This document shows positions 1-9,116 of a DNA stretch of 64,000 nucleotides, in pieces. Below the pieces are notes generated by a model that had not been told where the DNA came from, searched no databases, and was given only the letters and a program-made list of their open reading frames with translations. The position numbers and the translations under genes were made by a program. Within the stretch, counting starts at the first letter, position 1. Each line of letters begins with the position of its first letter. This DNA comes from Clostridia bacterium. GTDB taxonomy: Bacteria; Bacillota; Clostridia; Christensenellales; CAG-917. The stretch lies in the NCBI GenBank assembly GCA_017618055.1, contig JAFZVB010000014.1:1-64000 (forward strand), in the 5' to 3' direction.

Positions 1-1
1 A

Positions 2-2533
2 GACAGAGAAATACCACAATCTTCACTTTGCTATGTAATTTATACATCTGGTTCAACAGGAAAACCAAAGGGTGTAATGATTTCACATAGAAACCTTGTA
101 AACTATGTACAAGACGGAAATAACTACGCAACTGGTGAATACAGAATCATAAAGGGAGATGTAGTATCCTGTTCATTCTCATCCTTTGCATTTGATGCAT
201 CACTTCAAGAAGAATGTATCCCACTATCACATGGATATACAGCTGTTATTGCTTCTACAGAAGAAATTGAAAACCCATTGTTACTTGCAAAGACATTAAA
301 GAAGTACGGTGTAAACATTATGTTCTTAACTCCATCTTATGTATCTAACTTGTTAGATATTAAAGAGTTTGTAGATTGTTTAAAGAACTTCCAAGTATTA
401 GATATGGGTGCAGAAGCTGTTTCTCCAGAACTTTGTGAAAGAATTAGAAGTTTAGGTGTAAAGGCAGTTCTTAATAATGGTTATGGACCAACAGAAACAA
501 CTATTACATGTACAATGTCTGTTGTAGAAGACAAGTATATGACAATAGGTAAACCACTTGGAAATGTAAAAGCTTATCTTTTAGATAAGACTGGGCACAA
601 ATTACCAATTGGAGCAATAGGAGATCTAACTCTTGCTGGAGAAGGAGTTGGTATTGGATATCTAGGAATGGAAGAAAAGACAAAGGCAGTCTTTATAGAT
701 CTAGATGGTGAGAGAGCATACAGAAGTGGAGACCTTGCAAGATATAATGCAGAAGGTAACATTGAATTCTTCGGAAGATTAGACAACCAAGTAAAACTTA
801 GAGGATTAAGAGTAGAATTAGACGAAATTGAAAAAGTTCTAAATTCTTATCCAGATATAACAAGAAGCATAATCCTTGTAAAACAAAGTCAAGTAGAAGG
901 TGATTATCTTGCTGCATATTTCACAGCAACTAAGGAAATAGATAAGGAAGACTTAACAAAACATATGGCTAAGTCCTTAACACCTTATATGATTCCAAAG
1001 GTAATGATGCAATTAGATAAGTTCCCACTTACTCCAAATGGAAAGATAGATAAGAAGGTATTACCAGAACCACAAGTTGAAGCAACTAATAGAGAAATTA
1101 AGGAAGCAACAACCGAATTAGAGAAACAACTTGTAGAGCTCTATAAGAAAGCTTTGGGTAAATCCGAAATAGGTATCGAGGATGACTTCTTTGAACTCGG
1201 AGGAACGTCTTTAAGCGCTTCTAAGGTGGCTATGCTTGCACTTAATGCTAATTTACCTATCTCCTATGGAGATGTATTCGAATTTTCAACCATTTCAGCA
1301 CTTGAGAAACACATCAATTCTTTATCTCAACATGAAGAAGTTAAAGAAGAGGAAAAGGTTGCAAGTGAACTTCCATCATTAGATGCAAATATCATAGACA
1401 ATATCAATGATATTAAGGTTGATAAAGATATCAAGTCTGTATTGTTAACTGGTGCAACTGGATTCTTAGGAATTCATATCCTTAAAGAATTACTCAACCA
1501 AAAGATTAATGTTGTTGCACTTATTAGAGGTGGTAAGTTAGATCCAAAACAAAGATTATTAGGTTTATTGGCATATTACTTTGACTCTCCATTAATTGAT
1601 GAAGTAGAGAAATATGTAACGATAGTAGATGGAGATGTAACAGATGAAACACTTTTAGATAAATTAAAGGGTGTTAAGTTTGATACTATCATTAACTGTG
1701 CTGCTATTGTTAAACACTTTGCTAATGACGATATCATCGAAAGAGTTAACGTTGGTGGTGTAACTAACTTAATTAAAGTTGCAAAAGCATTAAATGTAAG
1801 ACTCGTTCAAATCTCAACATTATCTGTTGCAGGTGAGAATATAGACAATAAGTTTCCAGACACATTTAGAATGTTTGAGAATATGTTGTCCTTTGGACAA
1901 GATGTATCTAATAAGTATGTTCATAGCAAGTTTAATGCAGAAAAAGCAGTACTTGAAGCATGTATGGAAGGATTAGATGGAAAGATCATAAGAGTTGGTA
2001 ACTTAATGAGTAGAGAAAGCGATGGTGAATTCCAAGCAAACTCAATTACTAACGGATTTATGAGAGACTTAAAGGGATATGCAACATTACATAAATTCCC
2101 AGTAAACTCTATGGATGTTGAAGTAGACTTCTCACCAATTGATGAAGTTGCAAAGACAATTATTCTACTTTCTAAGACAGATAAACAATTCACAGTATTC
2201 CATTCAGCTAACTCACATAGTGTACAAATGGGTGATATTATCTATGTTCTAAACGAACTTGGATTTGATATCGAAGTTGTAAGTGATGAAGAATTCGTAG
2301 AAAGTATGAAAGAATTCATGAAAGATGAAAGCAAGAGTATGTTAGTTTCATCATTAATTTCATATTCATCCAGTGATTATCATACACATTCATTTATCCA
2401 AACAAACAACGTATTCACAAACAAGGCTTTATATCATTTAGGATATAAGTGGCCTATAACAGACTATAAATACCTAAAGAATGCAATTGAATCCTTGAAC
2501 ACATTAGGATTCTTTGAGAGGAATGACTTATGA
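2..2533 (+). CDS. Nonribosomal peptide synthetase, C-terminal part: adenylation, carrier and thioester reductase domains (5' partial)
   Basis: The reading frame is open to the left edge, so the start lies upstream; the first visible motif is the adenylation A3 loop (YTSGSTGKPKG). Further adenylation motifs follow: GYGPTETT, YRSGDLAR, the RLDNQVKLRG hinge and NGKID with the late lysine. A carrier domain follows with LGGTSL; its phosphopantetheine serine codon is at 1208-1210. From about 1430 there is a reductase domain of the short-chain dehydrogenase type (GATGFLG nucleotide loop, YVHSK for the Tyr/Lys pair). In this family the domain releases the thioester-bound product as an aldehyde or alcohol using NAD(P)H. 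No condensation domain is visible here; it may lie upstream. Its stop overlaps the transporter start by ATGA, so the two are translationally coupled. The product cannot be read from this fragment. Confidence 0.93.
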   Translation, partial: DREIPQSSLCYVIYTSGSTGKPKGVMISHRNLVNYVQDGNNYATGEYRIIKGDVVSCSFSSFAFDASLQEECIPLSHGYTAVIASTEEIENPLLLAKTLKKYGVNIMFLTPSYVSNLLDIKEFVDCLKNFQVLDMGAEAVSPELCERIRSLGVKAVLNNGYGPTETTITCTMSVVEDKYMTIGKPLGNVKAYLLDKTGHKLPIGAIGDLTLAGEGVGIGYLGMEEKTKAVFIDLDGERAYRSGDLARYNAEGNIEFFGRLDNQVKLRGLRVELDEIEKVLNSYPDITRSIILVKQSQVEGDYLAAYFTATKEIDKEDLTKHMAKSLTPYMIPKVMMQLDKFPLTPNGKIDKKVLPEPQVEATNREIKEATTELEKQLVELYKKALGKSEIGIEDDFFELGGTSLSASKVAMLALNANLPISYGDVFEFSTISALEKHINSLSQHEEVKEEEKVASELPSLDANIIDNINDIKVDKDIKSVLLTGATGFLGIHILKELLNQKINVVALIRGGKLDPKQRLLGLLAYYFDSPLIDEVEKYVTIVDGDVTDETLLDKLKGVKFDTIINCAAIVKHFANDDIIERVNVGGVTNLIKVAKALNVRLVQISTLSVAGENIDNKFPDTFRMFENMLSFGQDVSNKYVHSKFNAEKAVLEACMEGLDGKIIRVGNLMSRESDGEFQANSITNGFMRDLKGYATLHKFPVNSMDVEVDFSPIDEVAKTIILLSKTDKQFTVFHSANSHSVQMGDIIYVLNELGFDIEVVSDEEFVESMKEFMKDESKSMLVSSLISYSSSDYHTHSFIQTNNVFTNKALYHLGYKWPITDYKYLKNAIESLNTLGFFERNDL

Positions 2534-4293
2534 GCGAATTAAAAAGAAATGATAAATTAGTTAGCCGTAAGTTTTATCAATACTTACTTCCATCTATAAT
2601 GATGATTTTTGCAATGCAATTTGGTTCATTGCTAGATGGTATTATTGTTGGAAACTTCTTAGGAAATGATGCTCTTAGTGCTACTGCAATTGTTATGCCC
2701 ATTTTATATTTCATTCAATTGCCTGGATTTGCACTTGGTATTGGAGGCTCAATAGTTGTTGCAAACTTATTAGGGAAGAGAGATATTCTAACAGCAAAAA
2801 AGGTTTTCTCTCTTGCTTGTATTATTGGTATGGCAATATCTTTCATATTCACAATAATAAGTTTCTTTGTTTGTAGACCAATTGCTTCTGCATTCTCACA
2901 AGATCCAGTTTTATTAGAATATGGATACCAATATATATTTATATATATGGTGACAGACCCAGTTATCACATTTGTTCTCTTAATGAGTTCATTTATGGCT
3001 GTAGATAATAATCCAAAATTATCTTCATTAACTCTAATTATTGGAAATGTAGTAAAAGTTGCACTTGAAGTTCTATTTATAAAAGTATTCAACATGGGAA
3101 TGTATGGCGCAGCTGCATCTACACCTGTAGGATACTTTATAGGAGCAATGACAGTATTCTTCTATATGAAGAGCAAGAAGAGATTATTATCCTTCACATT
3201 CAAACTAAAAGGTTCTCAATTAAAAGAATTATTAAAAGCATCGGCATCTAATGCATTAAATTTTGCATTGGCAGCTGTAGAAATGTTGGTAATTAATATA
3301 TTTGTTGCAAGAACTATAACACAAGATTTAGATATTATCATATTCGGTCTTGTATCTAATATGGTATTCGTCTTTGACTTATTTGCAGGTGGTATTCAAA
3401 ACATCATACCAACACTTTGTGGAATCTTCTATGGAGAGAAGGATCATTACTCTTTGAAATCTATAACAAGGAAAATCTATATTATTAATATAGCTGTAAC
3501 AGTTTTCTTCACAGTATTTATTCTTGCATTGCCAAATGTATATTCAATAATCTTTGGTTATTCCGGAGGAACAGATACAGAAAGGGTAAACTTCATGTTA
3601 AGAATATTTGTTCTAGCATTCATACCATATGAAATAAACAAGTTCATAACAAATTACTATCCATCTATAGACAAACCAACAGTATCTATTATAAATGTAA
3701 TTTTGAAGGATTTAGTAATTGTATTACCAGTAGCACTTTCATTATTACTTACAAGAGGTTTAGAAGGTTATGTAATATCACAAGTTGTAACTCAAGCAGC
3801 CGCTATGATATTTACATATGTAATTATTCTTGTTTATCAAGTTGTTAAGAAGAAACCACTTAGCATATTTATGTTTGAAAAAACAGAATTTAAGACTTTT
3901 GATGTATCTTTAAATAACGAATTAAATAATGCTTCTGAAATTTCTAAACAACTTACTGATTTTGCTTTGGAGAACAACGTTCCTAATAGAGAAAGTCAAA
4001 TAGTTGGCTTGGCATCTGAAGAAGTTGTTAACAATATTATAACCTATGGTTATAAAAAGAATAACATACAAAAATATATAGATGTAAACCTTAAGATTAA
4101 TGAAGATACTTTAGTTCTAACAATTAGAGATGATGGATTACCATTTGATCCAACACAATATGAGTTTGACGATAACGAAGAATACTCAACAAGTGGAATA
4201 AAACTTATTAAGTCATTAACAGACTCTATGTCTTATATGAGAATATTAAATTTAAACAACACAGTTTTCGAATTAAAAATTAAAGGAGAATAA
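2530..4293 (+). CDS. MATE-type efflux transporter fused to an RsbW-like ATPase domain
   Basis: Residues 1 to about 445 are a polytopic MATE-family transporter: about twelve hydrophobic segments, starting after a short basic N-terminus. Residues about 455-587 are a cytoplasmic GHKL ATPase domain of the anti-sigma-factor kinase (RsbW/SpoIIAB) type. It has an N-box (ASEEVVNNI, about residues 495-503), a nucleotide-binding DDGLPFDP motif (about 534) and a later SGIKLI motif. MATE proteins are usually 440-470 residues, so the extra 140 residues are a true C-terminal fusion in one uninterrupted frame. The next two genes supply a STAS protein and a phosphatase, the natural partners of such a domain. 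I infer that the domain binds or phosphorylates the STAS protein and that this gates the transporter. The substrate may be the product of the upstream synthetase. Fold assignments are strong; the regulatory role is inference. Confidence 0.9.
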   Translation: MSELKRNDKLVSRKFYQYLLPSIMMIFAMQFGSLLDGIIVGNFLGNDALSATAIVMPILYFIQLPGFALGIGGSIVVANLLGKRDILTAKKVFSLACIIGMAISFIFTIISFFVCRPIASAFSQDPVLLEYGYQYIFIYMVTDPVITFVLLMSSFMAVDNNPKLSSLTLIIGNVVKVALEVLFIKVFNMGMYGAAASTPVGYFIGAMTVFFYMKSKKRLLSFTFKLKGSQLKELLKASASNALNFALAAVEMLVINIFVARTITQDLDIIIFGLVSNMVFVFDLFAGGIQNIIPTLCGIFYGEKDHYSLKSITRKIYIINIAVTVFFTVFILALPNVYSIIFGYSGGTDTERVNFMLRIFVLAFIPYEINKFITNYYPSIDKPTVSIINVILKDLVIVLPVALSLLLTRGLEGYVISQVVTQAAAMIFTYVIILVYQVVKKKPLSIFMFEKTEFKTFDVSLNNELNNASEISKQLTDFALENNVPNRESQIVGLASEEVVNNIITYGYKKNNIQKYIDVNLKINEDTLVLTIRDDGLPFDPTQYEFDDNEEYSTSGIKLIKSLTDSMSYMRILNLNNTVFELKIKGE

Positions 4294-4296
4294 ATT

Positions 4297-4593
4297 ATGG
4301 AAATTAAAATCACACATGCAGACAATTTAACAATTGAATTAACTGGAAGATTAGACACAGTTACTTCTACAGAACTTGCAGATGCAGTTGCAAAAGAAAC
4401 AATAACCGAGAAGCTTGTTATCATTGATTTTAAGAATCTTGAATATATTTCTTCAGCAGGTTTACGTGTATTACTCGCATTAAAGAAACAATTCACAGCA
4501 GAAGATAGAGATTTCGAAATTCACAATCTTAATGATGTAGTAAAAGAAGTATTTAATGTAACAGGATTTATTAATATATTGTCAGTAAAATAA
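4297..4593 (+). CDS. STAS-domain anti-anti-sigma-factor-like protein
   Basis: A 98-residue single STAS domain of the SpoIIAA/RsbV type. The typical N-terminal strand and GRLDT turn are present, followed by the IDFKNLEYISSAGLR segment. Ser53 aligns with the serine that RsbW-type kinases phosphorylate and PP2C phosphatases dephosphorylate. It starts 3 nt after the transporter-kinase fusion and ends 1 nt before the phosphatase gene, so it sits between the two proteins expected to modify it. No sigma factor gene is present in the window, so the usual output of a partner switch is missing locally. The family call is secure; the specific partners are inferred from position. Confidence 0.93.
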   Translation: MEIKITHADNLTIELTGRLDTVTSTELADAVAKETITEKLVIIDFKNLEYISSAGLRVLLALKKQFTAEDRDFEIHNLNDVVKEVFNVTGFINILSVK

Positions 4594-4594
4594 G

Positions 4595-6727
4595 ATGAAA
4601 AATACCATCAAACTAAAAATTATCACTCTAGGTCTAATTGTATCCATATTAGCTATGGCTGTATCTTTAGTTGTTTCATATTTTTCATATAAGAATTCAT
4701 TATATGATCAATTTGATGGCACAATAGATAAAACAACCGAAGATGTGGATAAAAGATTTAAAGAAGAGATTTGGTATGGAAGCGATGTTGTCGATGAAAT
4801 AAAAGAAATCAAAGAATATGTCGCCAATAATTATACAGATAATCATGACGATCCAGAGACATTTGATACATATGATGATAAACGCCATCATTATGCTAAT
4901 AAATATCCTAGTATTTATGCTTTATATGGTGAAACTTTTATCTTGTATCCAGCATTAGCAGAATTCTTAACAAAATATAAAGATATTATGTCTATGTTAG
5001 ATACATCTGTTAAGGTATCTGGAGCAAAGAATGCATTTATATGCTATTATGATGAAACAACCTCTTCTTTAGTTCAATTAGTAGAATACAGGGTAGGAAA
5101 TATAGATATTAAAGAGATTTATTATCCTGGTTCTCACATAGCAGTTTCTGAAACACCAAATCAAGAAAGTTCAGTTGTTTCTAAATATTCTGTATATGGA
5201 AAAATGCAAAAAACAATTCCAATTTATGAAAGAGACAAAATTGGAGAGCCAGAGGGTTTAATTGCATATTACTTCATTGAATATGATTATGAAAAAGTTG
5301 AACAAGAGATACAACATACAATTTTAATTCAATTTGCAACATTAGGAGCAACATCAGTTGTATTAATTATTCTTTATGTTTTAGGTGCCCATTTCTTAAT
5401 TATTAGAAACATTAATAAATTAAAGAAAGCATCATCTGATTTTGCAGATAACCTTTCAGCTAATGGTGAAGAGATTAAAACTATTGAACCTGGTGTAAAG
5501 TCAAATGACGAATTAAGAACTCTTTCTAACACTTTTGTTTCTATGGAAAACTCCTTAATTAATTACATTAATGTAATTAAGGAACAGACAATAACTGAAC
5601 AAAAGATGAATGCAGAGTTGAGTGTTGCAAGTAAGATTCAATTAGAAGCTCTACCAAATAAACAATATGATGATAAAGACATTTCTGTTCGTGCCTATAT
5701 CCAATCTGCAAAAGAAGTTGGTGGCGATTTCTATGATTATTTCTATTTAGATGAAACACATCTTGCATTCTGTATTTGTGATGTATCTGGAAAGGGAGTA
5801 CCTGCAAGTTTATTCATGATGAGAGGCAAAGAACTTATCAAATCAAAACTCTTATCCAACAACAGTATAGAAAATGTTTTATATGATGTTAATAATTCAT
5901 TATTAAACAACAATGAAGAAGGTCTATTTATTACTGCATACGTTGGAGTTATAGATTTAGTAAAAGAAGAATTAACATTTGTAAGTGCAGGACATGAGAG
6001 ACCATTTATCATTACAAATGAAGGTATAGAGCAATTAAAGTGTAATTCCAACTTTATATTAAGTGGTATTAAAGACTTTAATTATAAGTCTGAAACTATA
6101 CCATTCAAGAAGGGAACAACTATATTCTTACATACAGATGGACTTAACGAAGCAATTAATGCTCAAAGAGAAGAATTTGGATATGAAAGAATATTATCTA
6201 GTTTAGATGAAACAAAGAATTTATCTCTAGATGAAAAGATTTCAAATCTTAATAACAAACTAAAAGAATTTGTTGGAGACGAAGAACCATTTGATAATGA
6301 AACTTTACTATTCATACAGAATATCAATTTGGAACTAGATGAAAAATATGAAAATCCAGGATTCGAAGTAATTGAAGATTATACCAATAAATTTAACAAT
6401 ATGTTCGGATTTTTAGAACAAAAAGTGAAGTATGAGTTTGGCATTATCTTTGATGAACTTTTGAATAATGTTGTTTCCTATGAAAAAGCTGATGTCTTAA
6501 CATTAGAAGTTAATGCAAAGCTTGAAAAAGATTCTATCATATTAACTGTAAGTAGTAATGGACAAGAATATAACCCATTGCTTAATAAAGATAAATATAT
6601 AGATAAATATTCCGATGATATACAAGTTGGTGGATTTGGAGTAACTATAATTAAAAACCTTGTAGATTCTATTATTTATAATAGAAAAGATGAAAAAAAT
6701 GTACTTACATTAACAAAAAAAATATAA
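4595..6727 (+). CDS. Membrane sensor with SpoIIE/RsbU-type PP2C phosphatase and C-terminal RsbW-like ATPase domain
   Basis: A 710-residue protein. An N-terminal membrane helix (about 7-29) is followed by about 215 extracytoplasmic residues, a second helix (about 246-270) and a HAMP-like linker. Residues about 365-575 form a PP2C phosphatase of the RsbU/SpoIIE class: VGGDFYD with the metal-binding Asp near 378, CDVSGKGVPASL near 395, and HTDGLNEA near 512. Residues about 590-710 resemble an RsbW-type ATPase domain (FDELLNNV N-box near 620, and a GGFGVTII segment). The likely substrate is the phospho-STAS protein encoded immediately upstream. Carrying a phosphatase and a kinase-like domain in one chain would let a single sensor set the phosphorylation state. 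It is not sporulation SpoIIE, which has about ten membrane helices. The signal sensed is unknown. Confidence 0.92.
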   Translation: MKNTIKLKIITLGLIVSILAMAVSLVVSYFSYKNSLYDQFDGTIDKTTEDVDKRFKEEIWYGSDVVDEIKEIKEYVANNYTDNHDDPETFDTYDDKRHHYANKYPSIYALYGETFILYPALAEFLTKYKDIMSMLDTSVKVSGAKNAFICYYDETTSSLVQLVEYRVGNIDIKEIYYPGSHIAVSETPNQESSVVSKYSVYGKMQKTIPIYERDKIGEPEGLIAYYFIEYDYEKVEQEIQHTILIQFATLGATSVVLIILYVLGAHFLIIRNINKLKKASSDFADNLSANGEEIKTIEPGVKSNDELRTLSNTFVSMENSLINYINVIKEQTITEQKMNAELSVASKIQLEALPNKQYDDKDISVRAYIQSAKEVGGDFYDYFYLDETHLAFCICDVSGKGVPASLFMMRGKELIKSKLLSNNSIENVLYDVNNSLLNNNEEGLFITAYVGVIDLVKEELTFVSAGHERPFIITNEGIEQLKCNSNFILSGIKDFNYKSETIPFKKGTTIFLHTDGLNEAINAQREEFGYERILSSLDETKNLSLDEKISNLNNKLKEFVGDEEPFDNETLLFIQNINLELDEKYENPGFEVIEDYTNKFNNMFGFLEQKVKYEFGIIFDELLNNVVSYEKADVLTLEVNAKLEKDSIILTVSSNGQEYNPLLNKDKYIDKYSDDIQVGGFGVTIIKNLVDSIIYNRKDEKNVLTLTKKI

Positions 6728-6742
6728 AAAAAGAAGTGTAAA

Positions 6743-8128
6743 ATGGAAGAAAATAACAAAATAATAAATACTGAAGAAATCGAACCAGTACAAGATGAAT
6801 GTCTTCAAGAAAAGTCTATAGAAGATGAAACTGCCGAAGAACAAGAAGATATTGTTTCCGAGGATAGTTTAAATCCAGAAGAAAACCCTTTAGAAGAAAC
6901 TTCTGAGGATCAAATTCCTGTAGCAGAAGATAATCTTAATGGCAAAAAGAAGAAAAAGAAAAAAAGAAAAAAGATTGATGAATATTCTCTAGAAAACGAT
7001 ATTAGATATCGTGGACCTTTGTCATATAGAGGATTACGTATCCTTTCATGGTTTTTCTTAATTGTTTCTCAAGTAGGTGTTTTATTGGCATTAGGTGCAA
7101 AATTTGATGCTGGTCTTGCAGCCAAAGTGAGAACATTGCCTGATATTTTAAGTGGCGCAAAAGATATCATGATGCCATTATTCTTAGTTGCCACATTTGC
7201 AACTATTCTTAATGGTTCTAGAACGTATAAGTCTATGCTTATGTTCTATGGTGGTGGTGCAGTTTTATTGGTATTGCTTTTTATCTTATTCCACGAAAGA
7301 TATCTCGCCGTACCAATTGCATGGGTATTACAATGTGATAGATCAGAGGCTATTTTATTAATAGATGTTTTACTTGCTTCATCTAGTGGTGGATTTTTCG
7401 CATTCAATATATTCATTGATTTGTTCATGGTAACATTACTCACGTGCTTCTTAGTATATAAACCAAAGAAAATTTTTGTTGGCAAAAAACAGATTATATT
7501 TAGATTTTTCATTATAATTCCAATTGGATACGAAATTGCATCATTTGTTTTAAAAATATTAGCATCCTTTGGAAAAATATTATTATCTCCATACTTTTTC
7601 CCATTCTTAACAACAAAACCACCAATGACTTTCATTTTATTTGTTGGTATTGCAATATTTATTAAAATTAGAGAAAGAATATTTATTAAACGTGGGAAAA
7701 CTCATGAAGAATACCAAGCTTTCTTAAAAACAAATGCAAATTCATGGCATTTCAGCAGATACCTTGCAATATTCATGTTTATTGCAGGTTTAATTGATTT
7801 AATAATTCACATGGCTCTAACCATTGTTGTATTAGCAAACGAAATACCAGCAGAAGGAGCAGATACAGAAACAATCAACTATGCGGTCACTTATATAGCT
7901 CAAATAATGACACATATCGGAATAGGAGATAGTTATCCGTTGCTTCTTGCTTCACCAATAATGGTATTCTTCTCATATACTAGAAGACATAAAAAATCCA
8001 ATATTGATTTACTTATTCCAATATTGGCAATAATAATCATAATATTTGTTTATTTGGAAGGCATGATAATAGGAACAAAGATGGTAGGATCACCAGAAGC
8101 TTTAATTCAAAAAATAATAGGATCGTAG
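6743..8128 (+). CDS. Polytopic membrane protein with acidic N-terminal arm, function unknown
   Basis: 461 residues. The first 70 are strongly acidic (Glu/Asp rich), followed by a run of lysine and arginine around residues 70-82 and then about seven to eight hydrophobic segments from residue 100 to the end. I do not recognise the family. The polybasic stretch directly before the first membrane segment fits a cytoplasmic N-terminus held at the inner leaflet. It starts 15 nt after the sensor-phosphatase gene and ends 4 nt before the channel-like gene, so it is very probably in the same transcript. A transporter, channel accessory or sensor role are all possible. Confidence 0.75.
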   Translation: MEENNKIINTEEIEPVQDECLQEKSIEDETAEEQEDIVSEDSLNPEENPLEETSEDQIPVAEDNLNGKKKKKKKRKKIDEYSLENDIRYRGPLSYRGLRILSWFFLIVSQVGVLLALGAKFDAGLAAKVRTLPDILSGAKDIMMPLFLVATFATILNGSRTYKSMLMFYGGGAVLLVLLFILFHERYLAVPIAWVLQCDRSEAILLIDVLLASSSGGFFAFNIFIDLFMVTLLTCFLVYKPKKIFVGKKQIIFRFFIIIPIGYEIASFVLKILASFGKILLSPYFFPFLTTKPPMTFILFVGIAIFIKIRERIFIKRGKTHEEYQAFLKTNANSWHFSRYLAIFMFIAGLIDLIIHMALTIVVLANEIPAEGADTETINYAVTYIAQIMTHIGIGDSYPLLLASPIMVFFSYTRRHKKSNIDLLIPILAIIIIIFVYLEGMIIGTKMVGSPEALIQKIIGS

Positions 8129-8132
8129 AAAA

Positions 8133-9116
8133 ATGACAAAAATAAGTAAAAGATCAAAAGAATTAATATTTAAAGTTGTATGTGGCGCAATACTTTGTTG
8201 TGCTTTAATGTTACTATTACTAACGAGTGGTAGAACAGTTCAAAATTTAGATAACCCATGGGAAACAAATGCAACAGCATTATTTGGTGGAGCATTAATT
8301 ACTTTTGGAGTTTTTGAATTGCTATTTTTTATAGTAAAGGTTAAAGAAAATAAAGAAAATAAACTAGTTTATGCTCGTATTGTATATTTTACATTATTTT
8401 TCATAGCTGCAATAATAGCGTTTTTAAGCAAGAAATTTAATTATTTATTTGCTTTAAGTGGAGTTATATATTTCTTAGTTCCAATTTCAAAACGTATTGT
8501 TGCTATGATTAAAAATCATAAGCCAAAGAATTTAGCATATAATATTATATTTGGAATTATTTTATTAGTAATGCTAATTATAACTGCTTTTTGTATAGGA
8601 CAAACCAATTACCTTTTCTTTTTAATAGCAGCATTTGTACCAGCTATAAGTTTAACTGTAACAGCATTGTTTTATATTTTCTTTATAACACTTTCTAATT
8701 TCAAGAGTCATATTTTATTGAAAATTGTTAGAAAGACATATGCTGGTGAGATTATCTTAGGACTATTATTATTAATAATTGCATTCTCCATTGTACTTAT
8801 GATGACAGAACCAAACATTACCAATTTTGGAGATGCACTATGGTATTGTTATATGCTTGTTACAACCATAGGATTTGGAGATTTTACATCCGTTTCTATA
8901 ATAGGAAGAATTCTATCTGTAGTCCTAGGTATATATGGAATAATAGTTGTAGCAATTGTCACATCCATTATTGTTAACTTCTATAATGAAGTTAAAGACG
9001 ATGATGAAGATGAGGATGAAAAGAAATTAGAAGAAAACGAGACAAAAGAAATAGAGGAGATAATAGACTCATCTGAAATTAATCCTGTTCAAACAAATAA
9101 TACGGAAGAAGAATAA
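8133..9116 (+). CDS. Two-pore-domain-type K+ channel-like protein
   Basis: 327 residues with about six to seven hydrophobic segments. Near residues 244-250 there is a TTIGFGD potassium selectivity filter, preceded by a pore helix (ALWYCYMLV) and followed by a long hydrophobic inner helix. This is the Ion_trans_2 pattern for one pore loop per subunit, which would need a tetramer. The C-terminal 40 residues are highly acidic (runs of Asp and Glu) and contain no RCK nucleotide-binding domain. The filter makes K+ conduction likely; gating is unknown. It is packed between the unknown membrane protein and the CstA gene, sharing one base with the latter. Potassium flux or membrane potential control in the same operon is plausible. 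Confidence 0.88.
   Translation: MTKISKRSKELIFKVVCGAILCCALMLLLLTSGRTVQNLDNPWETNATALFGGALITFGVFELLFFIVKVKENKENKLVYARIVYFTLFFIAAIIAFLSKKFNYLFALSGVIYFLVPISKRIVAMIKNHKPKNLAYNIIFGIILLVMLIITAFCIGQTNYLFFLIAAFVPAISLTVTALFYIFFITLSNFKSHILLKIVRKTYAGEIILGLLLLIIAFSIVLMMTEPNITNFGDALWYCYMLVTTIGFGDFTSVSIIGRILSVVLGIYGIIVVAIVTSIIVNFYNEVKDDDEDEDEKKLEENETKEIEEIIDSSEINPVQTNNTEEE

Noticed and set aside
4595-6727. Sporulation protein SpoIIE
   Set aside because: It has two membrane helices and a sensor domain instead of about ten helices, and carries an extra ATPase domain.
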